A stretch of 64,000 nucleotides of DNA from Xylocopa sonorina (Eukaryota > Arthropoda > Insecta > Hymenoptera > Apidae), in the NCBI RefSeq assembly GCF_050948175.1, contig NC_135197.1:7892501-7956500 (forward strand), written 5' to 3'. Shown in pieces: positions 40,401-50,126 of the stretch (position 1 is the first letter of the stretch; each line of letters begins with the position of its first letter). Position numbers and translations under genes: made by a program. The notes beneath the pieces were generated by a model. That model had not been told where the DNA came from. It searched no databases and saw nothing but the letters and a program-made list of their open reading frames with translations.

Positions 40401-43400
40401 TTCTGAAACTTTTAATATAAAATAATGAATAATCGTTTTACATTTACAAAATGAAGAATAGACGAAGAATAATAAAAGAAGATATAAAGGATAACAAGTT
40501 TAGAATGAGTTTTGTCTTGAAAGTCTGACGAACCGTTGACCGTTACTACTGAAACGGGCGCTTAGTCGCTCGCACGCCCATTCCAGTGAATTAATACTAC
40601 CGTAGCATGTTTGGAAATGTAATGACGTTGAAATTCGTCGCGATGTATGCTTTAGCTTTAGTATAACGGTGAGACGAATCTCAGCTCTCGTATATTAGGT
40701 CCTTGAAGTATTGATGAACCTTAAGCGAATCAGTGGAACGTGTACTTTACTCGTTCCACGCTACAGGCGACGTCTTCGAATCTGTTCGTCATACCTTATT
40801 CACTTTGACGAGCTTGCTTAAGCTCTGGGGTTGACGTGTAGCGTTGACGTACCTGGGAACGTTTGATCTTTCTTAAATTGGGGTTATTGATGGGGTAACT
40901 GTTACGAAAAATGCGCGTCTACCACTTCCTCTTCTCTCGTTACGCGAAATTTCGTTGCGATAGCATTTTTAGCCGAAATTTTTAGCTCGAAATGAAATAT
41001 TCGCATTAATCGCGAAGAGATTAGCCTAAACGAGAGGAACACGAGCAGGCGGTGAAAATTGAGCCGATTTATTTTTAATCGGGGTTTAACGAGACGCGAA
41101 CGGCCGACGCGCGCTCTGATAATTGACACGAACTCAATAAATTACTAATTAGCGGGCGCGCAGTTGCAAAATGTGACCACCGATTCGTGCGTTCGGGCAT
41201 TATCGACGATCCAACGGTCACGGTCGACGGGTGCCTCGCTAAAGCGTATTTCCGTGGTTCCTTGACAATTTGATAACCATCGAACGCTCCGCGGTGCCAT
41301 TTCAATTATTCATTTCCAGCCACGCGTGGCCATAATTCGAGGACGCGACGCGATAATTTTCCATCAAAGATCTCGTGATCCATCAACATTCAACCTCATC
41401 TGAATTCATTGCTCGACACTTTTAATTCATTTATCAGACATTTATCAGACACCCAGCGAGACATCGTTCCATCCGTAAGCACACAGAAAAAAGAGACAAA
41501 AAAAAAAAAGAAAAAAGAAAGAAAAACCAAGGACCATCGTATAAGAAAGTTTTACGAGGTCGCGTTGCCAGAGTTTTACGATCGCCTCGAAGAAGAAATC
41601 CCGTCGTCCGCGTCGTTTACCCTCATCGCATCGGGGCCGTCCATGATTTCAGAACGGTCTGAACGAGACGAGGAGGGACCGTATTCTGCGCACTTACGTG
41701 CGGAACACCTACCGTTACCACCTGCACGAGATCTACTCGACCCTCCGCAACGAGTACACCGACTGGGAGAGGGGCGAGCAGAGCCCGTCTGCGATCTGCG
41801 AGGGCCTCCTGTCGCTGCTTGGCGATGGCCAGGTCGCCGCACCCCTTCTGAGGCTGGCGCTCCTCCACTCTGCTTCCGGTGGCCGCGGCTACTTCCTCCA
41901 CTTCCAGCTCGACGAACGGCCGAGCCAGAGGGGCGAGGAGGTGCCCTATCTGCTGGGCATACCCCTTCTGCGCGGGGAGGTCGCGTCCGCTTTCCTCACC
42001 CAGACCAACTACACTCTGGCCGACGAGAACTTGTCGAAACTGCTGATCCACTACTTGGCGAACTTCGTGAGACGCGGGTGAGTCCTTCCTACCCTTTGTT
42101 CCTCCTTTCTGCTCCCCTGCTACACCCCTTTTTACTCCAGAATCCTCTAGGATTGGTGTCCATCCTGCTTAGCTGTCGAGTCGGCGACGCTCGATTGAAA
42201 CCTCTGTCGAGAACTTTGCTGCGGTTGTGCTGACAATCGTGGTCCCTAGATAACGTGGCGCGATTAGGTTTTTCTATAGGGTGTGCATAGATTTAGAGAA
42301 ATGGAGAAATTATTCCTGTTGGGAGGAAAGTTTCGAATGAGGAGGGTTCCATGTTTTTCGTTTAATCGTTGCACGAGAAATGGCGAATCCGCGTTTCGTT
42401 TGCACCGTCGTCGAGGACGCGCTTCGGTTGTTTCAGAGACAGGATTTCGAGCCGCGCTCGAGCTTCCGTTTAGAGATTGGATTCGCTGAGAAGTAGCTGG
42501 GTAGTGGGTCGTTTCGAGCGCGATATAGAGCGGTTGATTCGAGGCTCGCTGGCTTTCTTTCGAAGCTGCGTGGAATAATGGGAAATGTTTGCGTATCGGG
42601 TGTCTTGTTGGGGATCGTCGTGTTTCGTTTTAGGGGATGGTGCCTTGTCGCGTTTCTGGAGCCTGTGTCTTTTGAAAAATGATCGATATATAATTTACAG
42701 ATTAATAATTTATTACGTGTACTTAAGATCGTGAGGTATTAACTGTTAGTATACGTTACTGGAGTTGTTTTTTATTTTCTCAGAAAACAGCTAGGAGGTA
42801 AATTCCTTTAAAATTAACTATAAAGTCGAACGCCATCGTACGTTGCGGATGTTGGTTTAAGTCGCGAGAAAACACTCGGAGGGTTTCATAAAACGGTGCA
42901 ATTATCGTTAAAGGAGATTGCTCTGATAAAGCTGGCAGATAACAGCTCTGATTTTATTTGCCATTACGCCCGGCTTTAACTTCTGATAGCGTTTGGTCAG
43001 CGTTCTCTTGGCCTTGCCCGGGCGTGAAAGAGATAAATCGCGTTACAATGGTCCCAGGAAGAAACACGGTTCAAGTCGATCGATTCTGCCCAACCCTCTC
43101 CACGTAGAGCACAATTTTTGCACGCGAAAATCATGAATAACGTATTTAATTGGACTAACAGTCGAGATGATTAGTCCCTCACGCCAGTGCACTAGGTAAT
43201 TTCCATGCAAATACAATTTGGTCCCTAATCGAGCACCAACCCGAGCAATTTGAAGTTCGTATCAAATTTCTGTCCCGTTTAAAATTGCAAAATCAGACAT
43301 TTCAGTCCGCGCGCGTTGAAAACGGAGGAGACGCAGTTTTTTTGTTCAAATTTTCAAGAAACTTTTCATCGACCGTTCAAATAAATTCAAATTATCGTTG

Positions 43401-46315
43401 AGTTACTTAATATTTAAAAGATAAACACAGAGGAAAGTAGTTTAATCTTTTTCTGTTAATTACGCTTCGACCAAATAAATGGAAATTAGGTACAAATATG
43501 AGACGAGGGTCTGAATTGTAACTAGAATCGATTTCTCAATTAGTTTCGCAGCGAGATGTCGTGAATTCATCTTGCGAACCTTTCGCACCGCTACCTCGTC
43601 GAGTAGGATGAACAAACTGAAGGCAACACGAAGAAACTTAGGTTTTTACTTGGAAACTTGGGTCTACCCGAAGAACCACTCGCCACTTCTTCGAACTCGA
43701 TGAAAAGTTAACCTACACGATATTCCTATCGATATCGCCACCAAAATATTAACGTCTTAATTAACGCCGTTGCAGCAGTTCCGATCGCGAAACTTTAACG
43801 AGCTCTTTCGCTGGAACTTTTCAAATTACGAACGTCCCTCGGTTTCCCGATTGTAACGAGTCGAAATGGCCGCTCGATAGACGGGACCGACTGTTCCCGC
43901 CAATTCCCGTGATTTCAACCAAACGAACCGAACTGCTGCGTACACGTAAAAGATCGACGAACCATTCTTATCGCGAGATTGATTTTTCTCGCGTTTCTCG
44001 CTTCCATCGAAGCGAGTGCCTCGATCTTCTTGCAGATCGTCAAAGGTTCGTTTGCCCTTGTATCGATCTTAATTATTGATCTGTTTTTTCTCGCGTTTCT
44101 CGCTTCTATCGAAGCGAGTGCCTCGATCTTCTTGCAGATCGTCAAAGGTTCGTTCGCCCTTGTATCGATCTTAATTATTGATCTGTTTTTTCTCGCGTTT
44201 CTCGCTTCCATCGAAGCGAGTGCCTCGATTTTCTTGCAGATCGTCAAAGGTTCGTTCGTCCTTGTATCGATCTTAATTATCGAACCGTGGCAGTCGATGC
44301 TCCCAGCGATTCCTCCTGCCGTCGAATCGCGGATATCCCAGTTTGGCTCGCACGAGAAAGGACGCGATCGCACGGTCGTTTTTCACGCGAGAGAAATTCA
44401 GGCAGCGCGCGGGGAGATAGAAAACACATAATGCGATTGCGTTTGTATCCGCGCGATATCGCGAGCACACCTGCTGGGCTAGGAGAAAGCCAGTCGTCCG
44501 GCGAACTCAATTTCGAAACGCAATTTCCGTTCGAGTTCCTCGTTCTTCTTCGGCTATACAAATCGAACAATGAAACCGGGTATTGGTTCTCGTGAAATAA
44601 TTAAATGCAGGGGGAAATGGCCAGACGTGAGGAGTTTGTTTTAGGGGCGATTTTCAGGCTGTTCGATTTTGCAATTTTTATATCAAGAAAAAAGGACATT
44701 TAGATCAACACGTATTACACTTACAATTTCGTCTACCTTGAAATAAAGGTATTCAAACACGTCCCTTCACATCAATCGATCATTCTCTCCGATTTTGCAA
44801 TTTTTATATCAAGAAAAAAGGACATTTAGATCAACACGTATTACACTTACAATTTCGTCTACCTTGAAATAAAGATATTCAAACGTGCCATTTTATATCA
44901 ATCGATTATTCTGTCAGATTTTGCAATTTCCATATAAAAAAAAAGGACAATTAGAGCAACACGTGTCATACTTACAATTTCGTCTACTTGAAAATAAAGT
45001 TACCCAAAACGCGCCATTTTAAATAACCCTTATCCAGCTACGCAAAACCGTCGAACAAACCGCGAACAACGTCCCCATCTCGCTATCTCCTCGATCCCTG
45101 GCAGCAATGATTCAGTTCCTCCCGTCCCCCGTCCCATCCACGGTCCGTAGCGCAATTTCCATCCGGTAGCAGCGATCGGTTGATCGAGTACGCCGTGTGT
45201 GTTCCGTGGCACGGTGGGGATGTTTCAGGGACCCGAACGGCGTCAGCCCGCTGACATCGGGATCGGACGGGCTGCCTACGAGCCCTCTGTTCTGGGATTC
45301 GTACGATTCGATAAATCAGCTCTACCTGGAGGCTGGTCGCAGGACGGAAATGCGGTCGCATTACAGGGGCCACAAGATGTCCCTGTGGTTGAATCTGTTG
45401 CCGCAGCTCCATCGACCCGGCTACGAGATCAGCATGCGTCATCATCACCTCGCGGAGAGCCCAAGCCTGTACGAAGGCGCAGTTCGCCCGCAGACGATGG
45501 CGCTGCCGTTGCCAGCGCCGCCGCTTCCGGTACCATCGCCAACCGAGCCGTCCTCCGTCTCGAGCATGATCTCGACCACCGAGTGTACACCAAACGCGAC
45601 GGTCGCGACCACAGTGGCGACCACGTCGAGGACCATGCAGCATCCGAACCTGGGCCCAGGACCCAACAATCTGCTGAGGAAATTAGCCTCGAGCCACTAT
45701 CAGAGCTACACCACGGCTCTGACCGTCACCATCGCCGTTGGGGTGTTCTTATTGCTGTTGAACATACTGATCTTCGCGGGGATCTATCATCAGAGGGACA
45801 GAAACGCGTCGAGCGCGACAGGGGGTCTGTCGTCCGCGTTTGGGGATAAGAAGAAGGAGGAATTATTGGAGGCGGGCTGTTCTGGTATCGAGATGTCTTC
45901 CGGGAAACAGAGGCTGTCCTCGTTGAACCTGATGGACTCGCCGTCCTCGAGTCCGCCGCCTCACAAAGCGAAATTGGCGCAGGAGTTGGAGTTGCAGCTG
46001 CAAGAGTTTCAATGCTCGCCACCGCCTGGTGGGGGGAAGAGGATATTGGAGCCACCGTTGTACAGCAGGAGTCCTTGCGTCCAGAGGACCCGCACTCCGT
46101 CGCCTTGCGTGGACGCGACCACTGCCAGGATGGACGAGGACGACGACGACGGGGACAGCAGCAGCGACGAGAACGACGAGAATCTACCGGAACCGCCGCC
46201 ACCACCGAAGGCTCCAGCGCCCAACGTGGGTCTCTCTTGTCCAGGGATCCTCAGGCAACCGGGAACACCCGGCAGCGCCAAGAAACGTGTTCAGATCCAG
46301 GAGATTTCCGTCTGA
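12293..46315 (+). CDS. Nlg: Neuroligin, spliced from seven coding exons
   Basis: Neuroligins are postsynaptic type I membrane adhesion proteins that bind presynaptic neurexins. The exons join in phase (799+147+189+257+138+425+1087 nt) to give 1013 residues and a stop at 46313-46315. Order of domains: hydrophilic N-terminus (1-128); hydrophobic signal-like segment (about 129-147); cholinesterase-like domain (about 157-720) with YGVPYATPPIG, SEDCLYLNLYVP, LIHGDSYTWGAGN and GAFGGDPDRLTLFGHGTGA; Ser/Thr/Pro-rich stalk; transmembrane helix (about 814-837); a tail of about 175 residues ending EISV. The nucleophile of GxSxG is Gly362 and the His position is Arg603, so it is not an enzyme. Cys221-Cys254 fits the first cholinesterase disulfide. 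NQS, NQT, NLT, NET, NYT and NAT sequons are present. The ATG is the first in frame after a TAG at 12233-12235. The family is clear; which insect paralogue it is cannot be told here. Confidence 0.95.
23129..23172. repeat. (CT)n microsatellite
   Basis: Uninterrupted CT dinucleotide run of about 22 units after a short TCC-rich lead. It lies in intron 1. Confidence 0.95.
25915..26218. repeat. Two-copy tandem duplication, 152-bp unit
   Basis: The sequence starting AGATTGACCGAGG at 25915 repeats at 26067. The copies share the segment from CGAAGTTTGTTGAAACACC through CGTCGACGATTCGTG and differ at only a few positions. It is in intron 1. Confidence 0.93.
28591..28737 (+). CDS. Nlg: Neuroligin coding exon 2 (residues 267-315)
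   Basis: The acceptor is the TTTTAG ending at 28590 and the donor is GTAAGT at 28738; both sides are phase 1. It reads STADLLPTLLLIHGDSYTWG and on through NSFDGTALAAYG and LIVVSINFRLGIL. This is the strand carrying the oxyanion-hole HG of the alpha/beta hydrolase fold, followed by the NFRLG strand typical of cholinesterase-like proteins. Confidence 0.95.
28738..37349 (+). other. Neuroligin intron 2 (about 8.6 kb)
   Basis: GT-AG intron. It contains short CA (30619-30633) and GA (31413-31435, 35342-35359) runs and small hairpins (30947-30970, 36708-36728). No exon or transposon ORF was recognised. Confidence 0.85.
31413..31435. repeat. (GA)n microsatellite
   Basis: GA run directly after a run of nine A, in intron 2. 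Confidence 0.9.
37350..37538 (+). CDS. Nlg: Neuroligin coding exon 3 (residues 316-378), degenerate nucleophile elbow
   Basis: The acceptor is TTGCAG ending at 37349 and the donor is GTAACG at 37539, phase 1 on both sides. It begins GFLKTGPKGSAQGNYGLMD and contains LHWLHENLGAFGGDPDRLTLFGHGTGAALANFL. In active esterases the elbow is GxSxG; here it is GHGTG with Gly362 in the Ser place, as expected for neuroligins. A 132-149 bp tandem array starts about 25 bp beyond the donor. Confidence 0.95.
37539..38697 (+). other. Neuroligin intron 3 (1159 bp)
   Basis: GT-AG intron; about half is a tandem array (37563-38060), followed by a pair of small hairpins at 38180-38217. No coding content recognised. 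Confidence 0.85.
37563..38060. repeat. Tandem array, about 3.5 copies of a 132-149 bp unit
   Basis: The marker ATGGTCAGAC (ATAGTCAGAC in one copy) occurs at 37577, 37726, 37858 and 37999. Each unit also has CTCGAGATAACGATTG or a near match, a T-rich stretch, CATCAGTGCTATCTAC and TAAGTAGTAACGC. Length varies mainly in the T-rich part. The last copy is cut off after the T run. Confidence 0.93.
38698..38954 (+). CDS. Nlg: Neuroligin coding exon 4 (residues 379-464)
   Basis: The acceptor is GTTTCAG ending at 38697 and the donor is GTACCA at 38955; it enters in phase 1 and leaves in phase 0. It encodes DLIERVVLLGGSALSPWAI, then a Cys pair (TGCPG and APCLR) fitting the second cholinesterase disulfide, then RFTSGFAPFVDGAVMPPPTNQ. 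The last part matches the 'GPVIDGDVIPDDP' region of the family. Confidence 0.95.
38955..39838 (+). other. Neuroligin intron 4 (884 bp)
   Basis: GT-AG intron with a two-copy repeat at 39113-39247 and CT/T-rich sequence before exon 5. If the upstream acceptor is used, it ends at 39829. Confidence 0.8.
39113..39247. repeat. Two-copy tandem repeat, about 69-bp unit, with A-tracts
   Basis: AATCGAGAGAAGAAAGCTTC at 39113 is matched by a similar segment at 39182. Each copy ends GTAGGGATTCTATTAATA followed by a run of 12-14 A. Confidence 0.9.
39839..39976 (+). CDS. Nlg: Neuroligin coding exon 5 (residues 465-510)
   Basis: The chosen acceptor is TTTCCAG ending at 39838; the donor is GTAAGC at 39977; phase 0 on both sides. 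It encodes PTASSSGLMPLVPG, then EFANFGNRDLLLGLTSKEAWVNLTDADLQ, corresponding to the family 'FLNYDIMLGVNQGEG' strand, where the acidic triad residue normally lies (the Glu of SKEAW). A second in-frame acceptor (TCAAG ending at 39829) would add three residues, NFQ. Confidence 0.88.
39977..41652 (+). other. Neuroligin intron 5 (1676 bp)
   Basis: GT-AG intron. Its first part holds a copy of a dispersed repeat also found near 59.1-59.4 kb. The rest is unremarkable AT-rich sequence with an A/G-rich run near 41490-41530. Confidence 0.85.
40047..40360 (+). repeat. Dispersed repeat, copy 1
   Basis: Shares, in order, CTACGTGGGTGAG, the ACTCTAT..TCGCTCTA..CTGGACG block, TTGAGGGTT..CTTTCCCTCGCATTATA, ATTTTCACCCCCTCATTTC, CAGAAAAC.TCCTTAACCCTC and GTCAAACATAT.TTTAA with 59108-59400, same strand. 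No ORF or clear terminal repeats; it may be a degenerate transposable element or dispersed satellite. Confidence 0.85.
41653..42077 (+). CDS. Nlg: Neuroligin coding exon 6 (residues 511-651 plus two bases)
   Basis: The acceptor is GATTTCAG ending at 41652 and the donor is GTGAGT at 42078; it enters in phase 0 and leaves in phase 2. It encodes NGLNETRRDRILRTYVRNTY and YSTLRNEYTDWERG, closely resembling the segment before 'TDHQWVAPA' in neuroligins. It continues with YFLHFQLDERPSQRGEEVPYLLGIPL and YLANFVRRG. The family motif is normally AHGDEVPY; here Arg603 replaces the His. Upstream ORF sequence in other frames is unrelated intron. Confidence 0.94.
43979..44280. repeat. Three-copy tandem array, 102-bp unit
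   Basis: CTCGCGTTTCTCGCTTC begins at 43988, 44090 and 44192, giving a constant 102-bp period. Copies differ by a few substitutions. Each holds a perfect 8-bp hairpin (CTCGCTTC and GAAGCGAG around a 4-nt loop). Because 102 is a multiple of three, ORFs stay open on both strands as 34-residue repeats; neither has a good reason to be called a gene. Confidence 0.93.
44665..45030. repeat. Three-copy tandem array, 126-bp unit
   Basis: GATTTTGCAATTT starts at 44665, 44791 and 44917. Copies share AAAAAAGGACA, CAACACGT, CTTACAATTTCGTCTAC and GAAATAAAG-like blocks. The first two are nearly identical, the third more diverged. It ends about 200 bp before the exon 7 acceptor. Confidence 0.92.
45229..46315 (+). 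CDS. Nlg: Neuroligin last coding exon 7: end of ectodomain, stalk, TM and cytoplasmic tail
   Basis: The acceptor is TGTTTCAG ending at 45228, completing a Gly codon, then DPNG (the family 'GDPN'). LYLEAGRRTEMRSHYRGHKM and SLWLNLLPQLHRPG close the ectodomain. A Pro/Ser/Thr-rich stalk follows with an NAT sequon, then one hydrophobic helix (ALTVTIAVGVFLLLLNILIF, about 814-837). The tail has Ser-Pro runs, an acidic stretch (about 953-970, DEDDDDGD to DEND), a proline run (PEPPPPPKAPAP) and ends VQIQEISV. Opposite-strand and other-frame ORFs here are shadows. Confidence 0.96.
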
Positions 46316-46719
46316 GGCGAATCTTTTCGTCAAACGAGATCTACTTGTTGGCCCTTGGGATCATTCGTGAGCCAGAATCCTCGATCGTCGCCTACTGCTG
46401 GACAGTAGTCGACGAATCCTCCGCATAGGAGGCGTTTCGAACGCATTGGTCAGCGTTCGATGTCGGAGGCAGCTGTTAGACCGCGCTATGGATTTGAGGA
46501 ATTGTTCGTTCGAGCGAGTCGCAAGCTTTTCGAGACGGTTCTCGAGAATATCGCCTAAACGGGGGCTGCGAGCACCAGTCCCTGATTTCGTGGACGCACC
46601 AGTTCGTATTTATGGTTACATTGGATTTTGATCGTCGAGGGACACGCTCGTAGTCGAGGATCGTACCATTCGCTGTCGTCGATCCGAGCGACGTAACGGA
46701 GACACGCGAAGATGGAGAA

Positions 46720-46725
46720 AATAAA
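46720..46725 (+). terminator. Candidate polyadenylation signal AATAAA
   Basis: First canonical hexamer after the neuroligin stop, about 405 nt downstream. No clear GU-rich element settles it; later AATAAA sites (for example near 48295) are possible. Confidence 0.3.
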
Positions 46726-47216
46726 GAGCACAAATCGATGGCCTTCAACACGCGTTTTCTCGTAGACACGTCCCAGTATTTGTTAGAACGCGAAGGTAAC
46801 GGGACAGAGGAAGCAACGAGACGAAGGAGGAAGCCCAAGAGGAAGTATCCTATCGGACACGATGTTCGCCAACGATCCTATTGATCGTTGATCGCGATGT
46901 TTCGTACGTTCAAGTTACGGTAGATTAGATGAAATCGAAAGAGCCACCGGATTTTATAGAATGCTCGACAAAATGTATCGACTGTTCGTCGTGGTTGTTG
47001 AAGATGCGTCGCGCAAGGGGGCGGACGTTCGAAAGGGCAGCGGAAGACGTTTCGCAAGGAAACTGATGGCCATCGAGAGAGAGAAGGAGCAGAGGTTCTG
47101 GTAGTTTTGTCGAGGAACGGTGGAGGAATCGTCGCCGTGGGGCCGTCGCGACGCTCGACGCCGTGAAACGAGGGGATTGATATAATCTCAGGAACCCAAA
47201 AGACGGGGCGCGCGCC

Positions 47217-47249
47217 GAGGAAGCCCGGCAGGACGCCTCGGGCTTCCTT
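47217..47249 (+). other. Strong hairpin in neuroligin 3' flank
   Basis: AGGAAGCCCG (47218-47227) pairs perfectly with CGGGCTTCCT (47239-47248) around an 11-nt loop, extendable by G-U pairs at both ends, with TTTAT following. It could be a structured UTR element; function unknown. Confidence 0.5.
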
Positions 47250-49592
47250 TATCCGGATTTGTCGGAGCACTAAGTGGAATTATTCGAGGAATTGGAAGGT
47301 CGTCTGACCTCGACTTTTTCGGGATCTCGCGGTTTTACGCGCGAGAGCGACGAAGCCGGACGGGGTGCGACTACGACCCGATCAAGCGAGACTCTGCAGG
47401 TGGGGGGGTGGCAGAGGGAGCCTGCTAGATAACGAATTGGTGAATCTGAAGTTCTCGTCAGTGTAATCGCGTGTGTCATTTAGTTAGGCGAGTGAAAGGG
47501 GGTGATTCGAGGAGACGGGTGGCTGCGGGAGCGAGAGGAACGAGAGAGAGTGAGAGAGAACGGGAGAAACGTGGAATGAGAGTCGTAGCGAGAGGGTGCG
47601 GTGATGGAGTAACGCGAAGAGTGCTCGGTGAAGAGTGGACAATGGAAATTGTAAATTGTATCCGGCGTGGGGGTGAGTTTGGAACGTGGACAGTGGTCCG
47701 GGGTCCATCCTGAGTAGAGTATTTTTGTTTTCTGCTGGGTGCTTGCAAGGACGATTCCTGTTGGATTTCAGGGTTGCCTTGGTGAGTTAACGTCTTTTTT
47801 CTGGTCCTTTTATATTCATTTGGTAAACGTTTTAACGCGCGTAGAAACTCGTTATGTCGTTGAACCATAATAAGCCATATATCGCACACGTACATTTCTT
47901 TTTCTTCACTTTCTCGCGACAGATATCGATAATTGGACTCGATCGAAATTTCCAATGTTGATTTTCAAACGAGCCACTTCAGAAGCGATTTAACTGTTAT
48001 TCTTTTCTGTCGACGAATAATACGTGTCGATGTTCGATCGACGAAGATACACGGCCCTCGCAATTGGTAGTTTTCGAACGTCAGAGTACCATTTCCGGTG
48101 TGTTCCATTCGCGGTGACAAATACCGCTGTTTACGCGAAACTGTTCCCCCGATCTCTCGAACAATTAGCCTTGATTACGTTTCGCTGAACGCTGGGACGA
48201 AGTTAGACGATTATCGAGTTGATAACGAAAACGAGCGTCGACTCGCGTAAGGGTTTCACATTCGGCAACAGGATAAATTGAACGTTTTCCAGGGAATAAA
48301 TCGTGTTTTATTCAATTTCTATTCGATGGAGAGTCACGCCAGACGAGCACACAGTCGCGACTGCGAAAGGAATTCGGTTTCGCCGTAACTTTCAACCCTC
48401 TGCGAGTTCCACCCTCGCGAAACTCGAATCGATGACTTACAATTTATGCAAGTTTCATTTCATTCTACATAAATTACAACAGCGTCGAATCACCAGGGCT
48501 GTCATAAATTTCAACCCCTTGAGTCCTCCTCCTTCGCATTTCTACACTTCCACCGCCATTCATCAATATGCCAACGCACATATTTCCAATACTTTGATAC
48601 CCCTTCGAAATGTTCCTTATTCTTCGTTCACCCCACTTTTTTTACGATAAATATCAAGAACGGGGGAAGTTAAAACTGGAGAACGCGAGGAAGGGTACGA
48701 TCGATGCGAGACGCAGCTGGAGTCACGAGAATAAAGGGCGGTAGCGACAAGTCGTTGTAAGCATCCCTGCAAGCATCAGCGAGTTAACGTGCGCGTCCAC
48801 CTCAGAGTCGAATTATCATTCTGCTCTTCAAACTCAACTTTCCTACACTTCGATACCGTTTACACAACCAAAGAAACAACTCGAGTAATTTATTTCATGC
48901 AAGACAAGAATGTTCAAAACGAAAGAGGGGAACTCGAGATCCATTCTGTTATCTGAAACAAAGTTCTCAGTGAAAACTCAAGCACAAAACAACGGAAACC
49001 ACTAATAATAACACACATAGTACAATCCTCAAGTTGATAAGAAAATTAGCAGGATGTTCCACGCGAAGTAACTCAAAACTTCTAGTAGAAAGGTAACTTC
49101 GATTCTCGAGAGCAACGTATGATGGTTTTACCCTTGGATGGACGCGTACGCGTGGGGCCAGCCGTAAGAAAAACCTTAACTGCTAATCTAGTTTAGTCGA
49201 GGAACGCTCACCTGAGAGAATACAAAAGGAATCGTGTCTGCTTGGCACCTCGAAGAGGAGACGAACGAATCGACGATTCGATCGAACCACGTGGCGAAGG
49301 CATGATTTTTTTTTTAAACGAACGAAAACAGGCTCGCGTGAGTAATCGTGTGCGTGGGGATGTGTGCGAAATTGGGCGAGGAAGAAGTTTGAAAGTCCTG
49401 TCGTTGAGATACCCGTCGATTCATCGACGAATCCTCGCAGTCCGTTCCGTTCAGCCGGCGTTTCATTTTTCGACGGATCGTTTTTTCGAACGACGGACAC
49501 GCGTTGCACGTGTTTTCCCACCGTGGACCCGGGATTCTCGATGAATTAACGCGCGGAGCAGCGACGTTTCAGCGTCATTTACATACAGAATT

Positions 49593-49617
49593 AAAAAAAA
49601 AAAAAAAAAAAAAAAAA
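49593..49617. repeat. Poly-A run
   Basis: Twenty-five A in a row, followed by a CA-rich, TATACACAGAC-like stretch. No retroelement body was recognised upstream of it. Confidence 0.9.
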
Positions 49618-50107
49618 GAAAACGTACACAGAGTATACACAGACTGGCGTATACACAGACACACATACACACGTACCAGATACCGTGGTAACACTGCGCG
49701 TACACGCGTACGCGATTATCAATGTTTGGAATGTTGGGATTTGTTTAAATAAATACTTAAAGCATTTAAAGCGTAAGCATTGGTACTTCGATTGCGGCTA
49801 TTCTGCTTGAGATCCTCCCTTGTCGCCTCGATTTCTATTACGCTCTCGTTTCGAGGGCTATCCGTTTATGTGTTACCAGGTGTAAACGATGATTTCATCT
49901 TTGATTTTGCTCCATTATTCGATTTATCAATTCTGATGATCCCACGTCTGATTCGAATACTTTTAATTATAGAAATCGTCATTTTCTTTCAACTGTTTCA
50001 TCGCAGAGCAGTCGCGACTGCATCCACTTAATTGCTGCTCGTCAGACTAGGTAAGTGCAGAGTATATTTTACAAAATCTCCCTGGTTACTTAATAAACTA
50101 TCGTGTA

Positions 50108-50126
50108 TGTGTGTGTGTGTGTGTGT
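50108..50126. repeat. (GT)n microsatellite
   Basis: Short GT dinucleotide run in non-coding sequence. Confidence 0.85.

Larger units (their letters stand above)
42078..45228 (+). other. Neuroligin intron 6 (3151 bp)
   Basis: GT-AG intron with two tandem arrays (102-bp unit at 43979-44280, 126-bp unit at 44665-45030). The rest is AT-rich and unique, with no exon recognised. Confidence 0.85.
46316..47480 (+). other. Neuroligin 3' UTR and flank
   Basis: Sequence after the stop codon. It is GC- and CpG-richer than distal flanks, with no further ORF of family likeness. An AATAAA at 46720-46725 could be a polyadenylation signal; the true 3' end is unknown. A strong hairpin is at 47217-47249. Confidence 0.5.

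Noticed and set aside
43915..44431. About 150-codon ORFs on both strands with 34-residue repeats
   Set aside because: They result from the 102-bp tandem repeat; the + strand one starts at TTG. No family likeness.
45083..45849. Other ORFs over the last neuroligin exon
   Set aside because: Shadows in other frames of a well-supported coding exon with TM and family motifs.
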